NCBI GenBank assembly: GCA_946811695.1
Contig: OX328125.1
Location: 49,817,998-49,881,997, forward strand
Source of the DNA: Gonocerus acuteangulatus
Taxonomy: Eukaryota > Arthropoda > Insecta > Hemiptera > Coreidae
Length of the DNA: 64,000 nt
Reading direction: 5' to 3'
The position numbers and the translations under genes were made by a program. The notes beneath the pieces were generated by a model that saw nothing but the letters and a program-made list of their open reading frames with translations, was not told the DNA's origin and ran no database searches. Below, piece by piece: positions 35,224 through 46,425 of the stretch (the first letter of the stretch is position 1; each line of letters opens with the position of its first letter).

Positions 35224-35439
35224 GGTACATCAATACTTCTGACGTCTAGTTTGTATTCAGTTGTTATCAGATTAGGAAAGTGGATTAATTCTTGCTTTGT
35301 TTTTTTAGCTAACTATTATTTTTAGCTAATCATTGTTTGTAGCTAAAACATTCTCCTGGTTAGCTAAAATAATATAATTAATCTTCTAACCTGAACTGAT
35401 TACAAAATAAATTACAAGAGTCAGAAGTATTGATATACC
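35224..35439. mobile_element. 216-bp MITE with 20-bp terminal inverted repeats
   Basis: GGTACATCAATACTTCTGAC (35224-35243) pairs with 35420-35439 at 19 of 20 positions. If the element proper starts at CATCAATACT, the flanking TA on both sides would be a mariner-type TA duplication. Internal sequence includes repeated TTTAGCTAA motifs. It is non-coding. Confidence 0.65.
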
Positions 35440-35819
35440 CTATCTTTATACACCTAATCCTTATTTTTTTCACAGCTTTAACCCTTCTGTAATGTTTTAT
35501 TCTCAGCTCTAAGACAGAACAATGTGCTATCGTAAAACAAATATGTACTGTCAGACAGAAAAAATATTATTACAATATACAATCAGTGCCATTCTTCAAG
35601 GGAAATTGTTAATAGGAGCCACACTAACGCTCAAATAATAATTGATAGTTACGGAGAATCTAAACCGGTCGTCCTAATATATTAGCTGATCTAATGTAAT
35701 ATCTAGTGATGTGTTAACACGGTTCCTCAGAATCTTTGAATTTCTATTGTTAAGATCATACAATATACATGTATAGTTTTTTTTATAAGCAAGAAACCAT
35801 CTTTATAAAATGAGTGGGA

Positions 35820-35960
35820 GGTGAGTAGCTGCTTATGCGCAATGGTTTGCCAATTTCTGCGCATGACATTGGTATATCAGACCCGCCCGTTGGCCGCCCC
35901 TAATCGATCTCTGATTGGCACAAACTGCCGGCATTTGCTTCCCTCAGACCTTTTCTTCCA
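35820..35960. other. Small GC-richer stretch
   Basis: A local rise in GC with CCCGCCC, CCGCCCC and TGATTGGC (an inverted CCAAT core). It could be promoter-like or simply a repeat fragment. No adjacent gene was found. Confidence 0.25.
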
Positions 35961-36239
35961 TAGTTTCTACTTAGCATATTCTTAGTACCCTTAGGTATTA
36001 TAATATTAGGACGACGTTTCTGATTTTTATATTCATCTTATTTTTCGAAGAATACCTACTGGTATTAATCTAAAATAGATTTATACTATTCAGTAAGTAA
36101 AGTTTGAAGTCGGGAGAAGTAATGGCTTAAGAATATTTCGAGAAATCATAGAAAAATCACTATAGCTGGGCTACAATATCAGGGGAAAATTTGTTAGTCG
36201 AAAAATAGTGTAAATGGATATAAACGATTATTCTCCCCA

Positions 36240-36349
36240 GCAGCCCGGGGATCTTACTAGCTGTCCGGGTGTCCCAAATAGCAGAATAAGTATTAAAAAA
36301 AATTAAAGAATTGATTGTTAGGCGGTACGAAGTTCGCCGGGTCAGCTAG
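36240..36349 (+). mobile_element. Helitron 3' terminus
   Basis: Ends GGCGGTACGAAGTTCGCC (hairpin GGCG..CGCC, 36321-36338), GGGTCAGCTAG and then T at 36350. A hairpin about 10 nt before CTAG with a following T is the standard Helitron end. The matching 5' end was not located. Confidence 0.75.
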
Positions 36350-36832
36350 TAATAATAATAAGGGAATCAACATTTGAAAATTAATTCACTGATGATGCAG
36401 TACTCTGTATTATCCAGTGGTTTAATAAACCCTATTATTGAATGAAGCACGGGAGTGAATGGTCCAGATCCCCATGAATGAACCTAGTGGTCTTACTGTC
36501 CACACTAAGTTCGTTGACCAGTTAATAGCAATGCCTCAGGGGGAGGTTGTCCTTGGTAACATGTGACGAAAACTCCAACGGGGTAGAATAAAATAACGGT
36601 TTATTGTTATCAAATGATGGAAGGATATTATTGAGGGGCTTCAATTTGTAATCTTGATAACAAGATTGTTATTGATTAGTATCAAAACAGGGCTCCAATT
36701 AACAATATCTAAATTGGAATCTTTCAATTAAATTATTTATTTAGTTTACTTTTCTGTTGCTAACACCAAACCTCTTTTTCCAGAGATTGAAACAGTTCAT
36801 ACAATCCAATGTGAGAAATAAATCTTTAAATT

Positions 36833-37290
36833 TCAACATATACTTTTATTACATAATTTCGACGTTGACATTCTCATGTAGGAGTGAAATCGGTCTTCGT
36901 CTGTCTTCAATTCAGGGAAAAGATGGTGATACACTCCAAGTTGCTGTCTCGAAATTTTTACTGGGTGAACACTGTATTTACGATTTGGCAGAGAACTAAA
37001 CTCCCACCACTTTCTTAAAGCCGAAACATCACTGTCACTGTCGTTGTCGCTCGATAACATCCTGGCTTATTAACTGCTCGTGCACAACTGAAGAAACTAG
37101 ATAGCCTTTAGAAAGGAGTGGGGAGAACATCGACGGTGTGTCAGCATGAACACCCTCCATCGATGTAGAATACATCTGGGCAGCGCTCATCGGAGTAGCT
37201 ATCGTAGCATCGCAGAATGAATCCTGAATTCCCCGTAGCTTGTGCCAATCTTCTCAGCTCCATAGTAGGCCTGGATCAGGCGAGGGCAAT
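36833..37290 (-). pseudogene. PIF/Harbinger relic: MADF-like tail and nuclease N-terminus
   Basis: The minus frame 37060-36833 reads RKWWEFSSLPNRKYSVHPVK then QQLGVYHHLFPELKTDED and RFHSYMRMS. This matches the N-terminus of insect Harbinger (HARBI1/DDE_Tnp_4) transposases, where HP, YH.L..EL and F..Y.RMS are conserved. Immediately upstream, in another minus frame (about 37290-37060), DWHKLRGIQDSFCDA resembles the W.KLR block of a MADF domain, as in the Harbinger partner protein. The two frames overlap around ATG 37060. The catalytic DDE region is missing. Confidence 0.55.
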
Positions 37291-37865
37291 TATTCTATCC
37301 TCTATTCTGGGAGGTACTCGATGGTTCATGAAATTCCTACATAAACTGTGAAATCCCTAATGAGTAATTTCAGCGATTGAAAGCTTAAGGCAAAGAGCTC
37401 TTGATTAGCTTCTAGAATAACTACATGAAGGCATTCCTGTCTATTGTAAAATATGAGTTATAGTCCTCCAATTAATGCCTCTGAGAGGAACGTTTTTCAA
37501 TATACTTATAATTTTTTTGTGCTAGAAAATGCTTTTAAAAAAAGTCAAACGAGGTATTTTTGGGTAAGGCAATGCTAGTAGAACATGTAAAGAAGAAAAA
37601 TGATCAAAATCGGCCACCATTTGTCGATTGGAATGGAATGGCCCAATTAAACGCTGTCATTTTGGTATAAGGAGTCATTTCTGACCCATGGTGCCGTTGA
37701 CTTTTTTCTTCCTCATGACTAGTAGATTCGAAATATGCAATAAAAAAATTTGACCTTGAATAACATTTGAAGGTCAATTTTGCAGGGGTTACTATGGGGG
37801 TTATTTTTTCCGATCTCGCATTGGAGAATATTCTGGCCAAAGGATGACCATTATTTTTGGGAAAC

Positions 37866-37910
37866 CCTGTACGTAACCGCGCGAAGATGACGCAGTTCCT
37901 GCGAGTTGGA
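37866..37910 (+). repeat. Family X terminal fragment
   Basis: AACCGCGCGAAGATGACGCA, GTTCCTGCGAG and GGACTTTTTT: the family X end, directly abutting the tandem array that follows. Confidence 0.65.
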
Positions 37911-39001
37911 CTTTTTTATATAAAAGATATACAAATACGTTAACTGTTAATAATATTATAATTGAGAACATATGTTTTTATTTCAAAATGAATTTGCGTT
38001 AAGGAAGTGAAAAAGACCCGAAAAGTGTTGTTTTTAGACTTTTTCAGGCAATTTTTTTAATTTTTCTCTCCGTAAGAACAATCCTCGTACTTCAAGGAAT
38101 ATTATAAAAAAAGAATTAGCGAAATCGGTTCAGTTGTTCTCGAGATTTGCGCTTACCAACACATTTAGCGATTATTATAATTGAGAACATATGTTTTTAT
38201 TTAAAAATGAATCTGCGTTAAGGAAGTGAAAAAGACCCGAAAAGTGTTGTTTTTTTATTTTTTCAGGCATTTTTTTAAATTTTTCTCTCCGTAAGAACCA
38301 TCCTCGTAGTTCTAGGAATATTATAAAAAAAGAATTAGCGAAATCGGTTCAGTTGATCTCGAGATTTGCGCTTACCAACACATTTAGCGATTCATTTTTA
38401 TATAATAGATATACAAATACGTTAACTGTTAAAAATATTATAATTGAGAACATATGTTTTTATTTAAAAATGAATCTGCGTTAAGGAAGTGAAAAAGACC
38501 CGAAAAGTATTGTTTTTAGACTTTTTCAGGCAATTTTTTTAATTTTTTTCTCCGTAAAAACCATCCTCGTAGTTCTAGGAATATTATGAAAAAAGAATTA
38601 GCGAAATCGGTTCAGTTGTTATCGAGATTTGCGCTTACCAACACATTTAGCGATTCATTTTTATATAATAGATATACAAATAGGTTAACTGTTCGGGCAA
38701 TGATGACCTCGCAGTTTTTTGCCCTTAAGCATAAGTAAACAAACAAACGTTAACTGTTAAAAATAATATAATTGAGAACATATGTTTTTATATCAAAATG
38801 AATTTGCGTTAAGGAAGTGAAAAAGACTCGAAAAGTGTTGTTTTTAGACCTTTTCAGGCAATTTTTTGAATTTTTCTCTCCGTAAGAACCATCCTCGTAC
38901 TTCAAGGAATATTATGAAAAAATAATTAGCGAAGTCGGTTCAGTTGTTCTCGAGATTTGCGCTTACCAACACATTTAGCGATTCGTTTTTATATAATAGA
39001 T
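37911..39001 (+). repeat. Four-copy tandem array, unit about 219-263 bp
   Basis: The landmark ATTGAGAACATATGTTTTTA starts at 37961, 38180, 38443 and 38771. Each unit continues with GCGTTAAGGAAGTGAAAAAG, TCTCTCCGTAAGAAC, AAATCGGTTCAGTTG and CCAACACATTTAGCGATT. Units are more than 90% alike. Unit 1 to 2 lacks the ACAAATACGTTAACTG spacer, and the junction before unit 4 carries a 55-bp insertion (38694-38748). The AATCGGTTCAG and TATATAATAGAT parts resemble 3' ends of dispersed LINE or MITE families, so an existing element was probably amplified in tandem. Confidence 0.88.
38694..38748 (+). mobile_element. 55-bp tail-only retroposon
   Basis: Flanked by GTTAACTGTT on both sides (38684-38693 and 38749-38758). 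The same place in neighbouring array units has a single GTTAACTGTT, giving an empty-site control. The insert forms GGGCAA..TTGCCC (38695-38724) with loop TGATGACC..GCAG, then an A-rich AAACAAAC end. Confidence 0.88.
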
Positions 39002-39753
39002 TATTCTTTTATTGGATAGAGAGAATTTTTAAGATAATCGAAGACCCTCTACTTTCTCCGTAATTAGCCTAACATAAATAATTTATGTCTTTCGTTAATT
39101 GAATATTCACATTTTTTTGGTAAAATTAATTTGCTAGGCAGGCAAATAATTTTTTTCCGAATGCAAAATTGCTTAAATAAACCAATGTTAAATCAGTTAT
39201 TGTGCAATAATTCAAAAATGAGTAAGAAATCCAATTAGGATATAAATGAGAACGTTGCAGCAAATATATACACATTGAAAATACAACCACTGGCCGATTT
39301 ATAGTTATACATTTATAGTGTAGTATCCGCATTTATTCAGGGGCTGAATCTCATTCTCATGCTGAATAAATAATTTATTTTTCTTCTTTTTTTTTTGTTT
39401 GTTTGTTTTGTTTTCAATTTTTGTGCGTTGACGAAATTGATCATTAGAACCAGGTAATAATAATACATAAAAAAGACGACATGTAAAAACTTCTAAACCG
39501 AGTTTGCGTTCGATATATTTTGTTTTGGATATATCGTGAAATATTTAAACACTTACCCAATGGCATATTGACGAAGATCGAAATTTTAGGTGCCGAACCC
39601 CTCAGGAAACTAATAGTATGCAGTTCTAAGAAGAAATCTACCAAACATTTCAACATGTATTAAAAACCAAACTTTACATACCTTGTTTCGCTGGAAATTT
39701 GGGTTTTCTTATAAATACAATTTTTAATAACATCCAATTATTTATTGGTTTAT

Positions 39754-40035
39754 ACCGCTTCTACCGAAGTCATTAGCGGTGCCTTATAAATATATAACAG
39801 TACAAATTTACATCTTTCAAAAAATTTACAATTTTGAGCAGGTGGCTAGAAATTTCTCCGAATAGTTCAGATAAATTTCCTGGTAACATCCACTTTTTTC
39901 TCTTCTCCTTAAATTGGCGGCATTGGGTGAGAATGTGTGACCGATTTTGTCGAGTTCGCTCCATCGAAAACTACAAAGAAACCGTTTTTGCAGGAACTTT
40001 AGCAAGTAATCGAATGCTTGCCTTCGTCTTACCAC
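39754..40035 (-). pseudogene. I-type LINE C-terminus and 3' tail
   Basis: The minus frame 39964-39773 contains HILTQCRQFKEKRKKWMLPG and SELFGE..IVNFLKDVNLY. These match the C-terminal H..C knuckle and final helix of RNase H-bearing I-type LINE ORF2s. A second minus frame over 40035-39826 suggests a frameshift. Right at the stop lies a tail hairpin ACCGCT..AGCGGT (39780-39754 on the minus strand; loop AATGAC) with an A-rich end. Only the 3' end survives. Confidence 0.55.
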
Positions 40036-41061
40036 GATATTTTAACTGGTATAGAAATATTTAAGAAGAAAATACAAAAATGCTAATGTTTGTCTATAAT
40101 ATATGTTTTGATAATATACATCTGCAGCAGCAAAAGTAACTAACATTTTTGTAGTCTAGTTTGGATAAATGTCTAACGTCTTGGAAATATTTCGTGCCAA
40201 CCCGCCTTATTGTAGTAGATTCTGGAAAAACCTACTACAATAATGAAATTAAAATTCAAGAAACTTGTAGTCTTTTCCACTTTGTCAGAAACGACCGTTA
40301 CAAGTGAGACTCAAATCTGTTTCTTCGACGAGAGCTATCCATCCACGTGGGGAGACATGCAGAAGACTTGTGAGCGTAAAACTAGAAACATATGTACCAA
40401 TTTTTATTAAATTACTTCGATTTTAAAGATGACACTTTTTGAATCAAAATAAATAATTTGGTTTTTATTCGTAAATATAAATAATTGTTTAAAAGGAATT
40501 TTCAGTGCTAATAAAGGAAAAGCATCAACACTAAACATAATATAACATTTTAAATAATTAGGACTTTTTTGAAACTCATAAAAATACATCGATTTTAACC
40601 TGCCAGCGGAATATATGTATTCGAGATGTATTATGAAGATTTTATTATTCAAATATGCAGAGAGAACGATGGCTGTTGTAGACATATCTACTATATATTT
40701 GTCAAATACCACTCACTCACTCATCTATCAACGCCCAGCCCAAACCGCTCGACAGAAAATTTTGAAATTTTGCATGGACACTCCCTATATAACGTAGGCG
40801 CTCGCTAAGAAAGGATTTTTTGATATTCGTATTTTTAAGCATTTTAGGGGGGTTTAAAGTTTGAGTTGGTTAGAGAAGGCAAGCCTAGGCAGCCTGCGTT
40901 GCTAGGACGATAAAGAACAGCTGTTACATTACATTATCTATCTCATAGTTTTATTTCTAATTGAGGTTAATTTCAACTATGATGGCAGACCTTGAATTAC
41001 TGGAAAAAAACTGTCCCTCATAGAGTTTTAATTGCGTTTCTTTTCTGCCTGCCCCCGTCAG
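40036..41061. other. No gene seen
   Basis: Overlapping frames near 40407-40808 are short and without motifs. Confidence 0.5.
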
Positions 41062-41566
41062 ATAGGCTTGCCATATTTTTGGAGAGTTAAACCGAGACAC
41101 ATTAATATGGGATGGGCATACCAGGGGGGGGGGGATAAAAATAGTACAAATTATAAGCAAAATGGTTGGTGAGTTTTAAGCCTAGCAACTAACGGGAAGG
41201 GGGAATCCTAAACTGTTAGTCTACCCAAACCTTAAAAATAAGAACGAAACTTTTTTTGCTACTTGATTTTCTTAAAAAAATCTCTCAGCCAAATAGTAGT
41301 GTCTGGCAGCTGGCAGCGCTGTGCAGGTAGCTCCAGCGTTTTACAGTTAGATTACTTCTCATTTCTTTGACACTGTTAGCAGTAGTAACAATGTTGATTG
41401 TAGAAAAGTAACCGATTTATAAAAGATTCTTATAAACATGAATTCATTACTTTTTGCATCTTACAGCCTTTTCCGGGACATTGATAAAACCGGGCGGGAC
41501 ACCGAAACAATTGCAAAATACCGGGACAGTCCCGGTCAAACCGTGATGTATGGCATATCCTTAGGT
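41062..41566. mobile_element. Possible hAT-type non-autonomous element
   Basis: AGGCTTGCCATA at the left and TATGGCATATCCTTA at the right are imperfect inverted ends. The right part contains ACCGGGACAGTCCCGGT, a motif typical of the termini of a widespread hAT group (TGACCATACGTCCCGGTTTT). An 8-bp duplication was not found, and the interior includes a G-run (41126-41135). Confidence 0.3.
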
Positions 41567-41972
41567 TTTCCAGGCGAGGTAATAATATCCGGAACCCTTG
41601 CACAGCCTCCTCGCCTATAACCTTGGTAATACTCGTAAATATATTGTGTGGTACCATATGACTTATTGGAAACATAAACTTTTAAATTTTAACGCCCATT
41701 GAATAAAATGTAGTATGACGGGAACCGTGCTGTAATAAACTGCTCAAAATTGTATAGTAACGTAATTTTAATGAAACATTATTTAACGCAATAAAATAAC
41801 TACTTATCTGCCGTTACGAAGCACGGGTATTCAACAGGTGTTTAGATAAAATCAAAGTTCAGCCTCTTAGAAATTTTATGACTTACAGAAATTAACTTGT
41901 TAATATTTGTCTAATATTAATCAAATTTGTGTAGAACATTCAATTAAATGTTCTATCTAAAATAAGCTTCTG

Positions 41973-42015
<43 letters not shown>
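41973..42015 (+). repeat. Poly(A) tract
   Basis: About 43 consecutive A residues, long for this window. It could be a retroposon tail, but no body is recognised upstream and no duplication was found. Confidence 0.9.
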
Positions 42016-42016
<1 letters not shown>

Positions 42017-42164
42017 AGTTGTACAATGACCGTAAGCATAAGAGGAAACGGGAAACGGGCGAGAAGAAGTAGTAATTACTCGCCTCCGTATTGGCCATTT
42101 TCTAATGACTAAACTAGACGAGCCTATATATAGACAGTAATAAAGACGAATAAAATGCTGATGC

Positions 42165-42718
42165 CTACAGCGCTACAACCCGATGTCGAGTCTTGGCCTC
42201 CTCCAACACCTTCCTCCAATTGTCTCTATCCTGTGGTGAAGCCATCAAGTTTCTGACACCCAGGATAGACCTAGCATCCTCCACCACACGGTCAGACCAT
42301 CTCACTCTTGGTATTTCTCTTCTTCGGGTCCCATAGAGAGGTTCAGAGAGGAGTTTCTTCGGAATGTCCCCCTCGACCATTCTTGCTACATGTCCAGCCC
42401 ACCTTAGTCTACTCAATTTCATTAAATGGACTATGTCTGGCTCCCCGAACAGTCCATACAGCTCTTGGTTAGGACGACGCCTCCATTGTTCAGCTACTTG
42501 ACTGCCTCAATATAGCCTCCTCAGAATCTTTCTCTCAATCACCATGAGATCGTGCTCACAGGATTGAGAGGTTGTCCAAGACTCAGAGCCATACAGAAGG
42601 ACTGGCCAAATTAGAGTTTTGTATGAGCTTCGTCTTTCTTGATAGGGCATGGCTCGAAAACTGCTTTCATACGCTGAAATAGCACCGGTTGGCTACTAGT
42701 ATCCTTTGCTTTATTTCC
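42165..42718 (-). pseudogene. LINE reverse transcriptase C-terminal part (host LINE)
   Basis: Minus strand from about 42718: MEIKQRILVANRCYF, then after a frameshift near 42622 YKTLIWPVLLYGSE, IERKILRRLY, an in-frame TGA, and RLRWAGHVARMVEGDIPKKL and NWRKVLEEAKTRHR to the stop at 42165. RLRW.GHVARM and the following GTRRR..P..RW are the standard end of the endonuclease-RT of one common insect LINE group, often filed as RTE- or R-type. The RT core lies at 43777-44113 and was separated from this part by the LINE inserted at 42726. Confidence 0.85.
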
Positions 42719-42905
42719 ATATCTGTTTTTTTTTTGTTTTAAGGCATTTCAACCACTTGGGTCATGGATGCCTATGTATATGTGTGCAATTGATAATTAA
42801 TCAATCATATATTTAGTCAATGAATATATTGTTATTTAGTAGTTTTTAATAGTCAGAATAAAATAAGATAATAAAGGGACAAAAATACTTAAAAATGTGG
42901 TGTAA

Positions 42906-43004
42906 ATGTACACACATAGAGTGACACACACAGACACACGCAAGGACACACCCACCCACACACAACCACACATACACATACATACACACACACACACACA
43001 CGTG
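42906..43004. repeat. CA-rich low-complexity sequence
   Basis: Imperfect (CA)n, inside the 3'UTR of the nested LINE. Confidence 0.9.
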
Positions 43005-43051
43005 CAAGTATACTTTCTAGTTCTACTTCTCCTTATAGGTTTAATTGTTAT

Positions 43052-43769
43052 TTATATTTTTGTGAACAGATCTGTAGCTCTAAGGAATCTCAATGTTCTC
43101 TGACACAATTCACGGTCGTCTCCAAGTATGTCAAAGAGAGTACCATGAATTTCCAGTTGGTTTCGAATCTCCTCGTAGGCTCTACAGTCCGTGAAAATAT
43201 GTTTAATTGTTAGATCTTCACCACATACTGTACATTCAGGCCTTTCTTCCCGGTTGAATAAGTAAGAATGGGTGAGATTAGTATGGCCAATTCGCACTCT
43301 CGACAGAACCACCTCATCCCGCCTACTGTCTTGAGATGAGGTTTTCCATGCCGAGGTAGTGGATTTTATCTCTCTTAATTTGTTGTCTCTTTTTCATATT
43401 GCCACATTGAGTGAATAAAATATTTCAAATGAGCAGCAGCATCCGACTGTAGGATGTGCGAGTAAGGAATGCCATCTTTAATTGCTTTTTTGCTGCTAAA
43501 TCCGCTTTATCGCTGCCGCTTATTTTATTGTGGCTTGGAATCCAGCAGAGAATGACGTGTCGATTTTTTTTGTAATGAAAATCTATTCCCTCAATAAGGT
43601 CTGAAATGATCGCATTCCGGGAATAGAAGTTTTGTATTGAAAGGAGAGAAGACAGAGAGTCTGTGTATATCACTAGGTTATTAGTATTTTCATTTAAACT
43701 ATTTACTGCTTTGCTTAATGCAAGCAGCTCTGCTGTGTAAATAGAACTTAGATTTGGTAGGGATAACAA
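43052..43769 (-). pseudogene. I-type LINE ORF2 end: RNase H and zinc knuckle
   Basis: The minus frame 43769-43425 shows IYTAELLALSKAV (E), VIYTDSLSSLLSI (D) and WIPSHNKISGSDKADLAAK (H and D) of RNase H. The first aspartate region is lost to 5' truncation. The frame 43312-43052 continues with LSRVRIGHTNLTHSYL and CTVCGEDLTIKHIFTDC, the C-terminal knuckle, ending FLRATDLFTKI. Between the two frames there is at least one frameshift. It is dead as a gene but a good family marker. Confidence 0.88.
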
Positions 43770-43776
43770 ATATCTG

Positions 43777-44113
43777 GTTTATTATGACTTGTCACAAGAG
43801 ACCCGAGATAGGTGAATTCAGCCACTTTCGAGAAGCTATATTGCCCCATCTGTACAACTTCTCCCGGCCTAGGATCTTCCTCTGTAACCAGGTACTTCGT
43901 CTTTTCTGTGTTCTCTTTAAGGCCAAGTTTCCTCGCAGGGCCAACCAGAGCGATAAATGCTTCGGTAACATCCTTCAGAGAGCGCCCAATGATGTCGACG
44001 TCATCCGCGTAGGCCGGAAGCTGTAAGAGCCTACCAAAGATTGTACCTACGACCTGTATCCGAGCCTTCCTAACTGCATATTCCAGTGACAAGTTGAAAA
44101 GGAGACAGCTACA
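43777..44113 (-). pseudogene. LINE reverse transcriptase core (host LINE)
   Basis: The minus strand reads CLLFNLSLEYAVRKARIQ, GTIFGRLLQLPAYADDVDII (YADD at 44011-44000), LVGPARKLGLKENTEKTKYL and FTYLGSLVTSHNKPD, then the nested LINE. It is the RT palm and thumb of the same element that resumes at 42718. The 5' truncation lies near 44113, where similarity stops within the motif B region. The YADD is intact but the rest of the enzyme is missing. Confidence 0.88.
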
Positions 44114-44566
44114 CTTACATTCACACAAAGTCAACAGTAACACCAGACTAAATTCACCCCTACATTACAGACAAAGGTCATTAACAGTACACACCCTAGG
44201 GCTACCTTCCCTAGGAAGCCTCCCCGGATGGGGGTTCAAGTCTGAAGGCACTGAGGTGGCAGCCCCACCAAAAGACTAGGGTACGGAGCTAGGTTAATGT
44301 CCCCCCTACCTGAAAATAAACTCATTCAGAAACCTAATACAGCCTCGGATTTGATAGTTCAACAAAGACGAATATAACTGAAAGAAATGTTCCAACAGAC
44401 ACCAGAGGTTTAGAACAATTTTACGTATCTTCTGATCTTTTAGCATATCCTCCGAAGGAAAGTAGCTATTGAGGTTGCACTCATGACGGAATTTTTGAAA
44501 AACTTCTTCAAATCTTTATCGATCCTACCTAGTAGAAACCGAAAATGACCCCCGTTAAAATTGATA
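44114..44566. other. No gene seen
   Basis: A GC-richer stretch (about 44180-44310) with a weak B-box-like GGGTTCAAGTC near 44231. Not enough to call a SINE. Confidence 0.4.
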
Positions 44567-44588
44567 TATCTATCTATCTATCTATCTG

Positions 44589-44639
<51 letters not shown>

Positions 44640-44640
44640 C
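44567..44640. repeat. (TATC)n(TA)n(TG)n microsatellite
   Basis: Consecutive tetra- and dinucleotide runs that form the left edge of the internally repeated element to the right. Confidence 0.9.
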
Positions 44641-45080
44641 TGTTAACACGATAGCGGCCAAAGTTTTTTTTTTCGTCACGAAACCTGGTATACAGCATTC
44701 AATTAACAAACGATTGAACGAGTTCGTAAACCACCAAAATCGGTCTAACGGAAGGGGGGGGGACCTAACGGAAGTGTTACCCCGGACCCAAAACACTTAT
44801 TTAACCATGCCAGCCGTAGTTTTTGATATATTTCAACGAATCTTGGTATTCGTAGTGGTAATCTACAGAGAAAAATGTGCTGTAAAAAAAAACTAAATTG
44901 GTTCATTAGAAGAGGGGGTTTACTCCGGACCCAAATTACTAATATACTCATACCGGTCGTAATTTCTGCGGTATCGTAACGGAACTCTGTATACGTCGAG
45001 GGTAATTCATAAGAAAGGAGTGCTGTAAAAATGAGCTAAATCGGTCTATCAGAAAGGGGGTTTTACTTTGTACTATATTT
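44641..45080 (+). repeat. Element with three diverged internal repeats of about 140 bp
   Basis: Three successive segments (about 44650-44785, 44808-44930, 44943-45075) share the order CC(A/G)G(C/T)CGTA, CTTGGTAT or CTGTATAC, GTGCTGTAAAAA, AATCGGTCTA and a G-run with TTTAC and CCGGACCC. No protein is encoded. It begins in a microsatellite like several other elements here. Confidence 0.6.
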
Positions 45081-45309
45081 TAATAGAATCAGCCCGCCAG
45101 AAGTAGGTTCATAAAGCCGCCGCTAGGAGCGCTTTCTACCACTAGGGGGAAGTCCCCTACAGTCCTGTATCCTTTTCCTGCGTCAGTTCAAAATACGAAA
45201 ATGTGAAGTTTTTGTGTATTTATTAAGTTCATGTTTTTATTTTATTTATATAGGACATTTTAAGAAAATTATTCAGGAATGCAATCTACACTACCCAAAT
45301 TCTGAGGAA

Positions 45310-45345
45310 AGTGCTTAGTTATGCAGCTCCTGCGTGACGGACGTT
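45310..45345 (+). repeat. Diverged family X terminal fragment
   Basis: GCTTAGTTATGCAGCTCCTG, CGTGACGGACGTTTTT is a decayed version of the family X end. Confidence 0.4.
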
Positions 45346-46423
45346 TTTCACTGTTGACCGATGGGAGTGTAACCACAAAAGTTTTGTTTATTTTAAAGTA
45401 AAATTACTGTTTTATATTTTGTCAGTTTTTTTGTGTGAATTACTTCTTTTGTCGGACTTCATACGTGATTATTATCATTAATCCATTGTTATTCATTATT
45501 TTTCTGAATACCTTCAAGTGTGCAAATGGCCATCGTTGCGTTCAAGTACTACCAATATGTATATAAAGTAAATACTTTAACATAACAATAGAGGCAGACA
45601 GTGAAATAAAAAGATATATAAATATACATTAAAAATAACAATTGTTTCATGTCGTTAACAGAAACCAAATCGAAGAAAAATTCAATATTGGTCGTATCAA
45701 TTTATTAGAATACTAAGTAGTAAATAAAAATATAAATCAATTACTTAATAATTAAATAAAATGCAATTCTCTAAGAAATTAAGCAAAGTCAATTTTAAAT
45801 GAATTAATTTATTTTATTTAAAACTTACATATAAGCAATGAATTTATACGAATAAAATACTTTTAAAAATATATTCTAAATACACATCAGAATCAGTAAA
45901 GTAAAAAAAAATAGAAGAATTTTTAACTTATTAATTAGCTTTGACAGAAGTATTTGAGTATTGCCAATGAAATTTCTATAAAAATTTCAGAAGCTTCAAG
46001 TCCTCTTTTTTTACATCTGTTGGTTTTGCTTTATCTGTCCGGAAAATAGCGTAAATATACGTTAACAAATATTTTGGAGCAGTAGCGAAGTCATAATATG
46101 CTACACTCGTTCTTATATTGCACTAGAAAATAAGTTGTATTAAACAGATACAGCTCAAAACGTTAAAGTGAAGTGCGGACGTTTATATTTATTAATTGCA
46201 ACCACTGAGAGAGCGTAAAGCGGAGGGGGAGGGATCAATGGAGTATCTAAAAGGAATTCTTATCAACAATTAGGGTTGATAACACTTATCGACCCTAGAT
46301 AGACCATTGAAGATAGGGTAACCAAGTAATATTCCACACCAACCGTCAAATCTAACAATAAAAGGTTAAATTGGCATGGCGCAAGAGATTTTAATGAAAA
46401 ATTCAATAATCTAAGAATTAGCT

Positions 46424-46425
<2 letters not shown>
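45346..46425. other. AT-rich DNA, nothing recognised
   Basis: Only a small imperfect hairpin AGGGTTGATAA..TTATCGACCCT near 46273-46297. Confidence 0.5.

Larger units (their letters stand above)
42726..43769 (-). mobile_element. 5'-truncated I-type LINE nested in another LINE
   Basis: Bounded by a 7-bp duplication ATATCTG (42719-42725 and 43770-43776). The 5' end (43769) starts inside the RNase H domain. The 3' end at 42726 has an A-run on the minus strand after the tail hairpin AGGCAT..ATGCCT (42773-42742; loop CCATGACC..GTGGTTGA). Removing the insert together with one copy of the duplication joins the host LINE reading frame exactly (SHNKPD to MEIKQR). Confidence 0.92.

Noticed and set aside
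41973..42015. Processed pseudogene or retroposon ending in poly(A)
   Set aside because: No body, hairpin tail or flanking duplication could be identified upstream of the A run.
46231..46308. Larger MITE around AGGGTTGATAA..TTATCGACCCT
   Set aside because: Only the inner 11-bp arms pair well. Outer arms are weak and no duplication was found.
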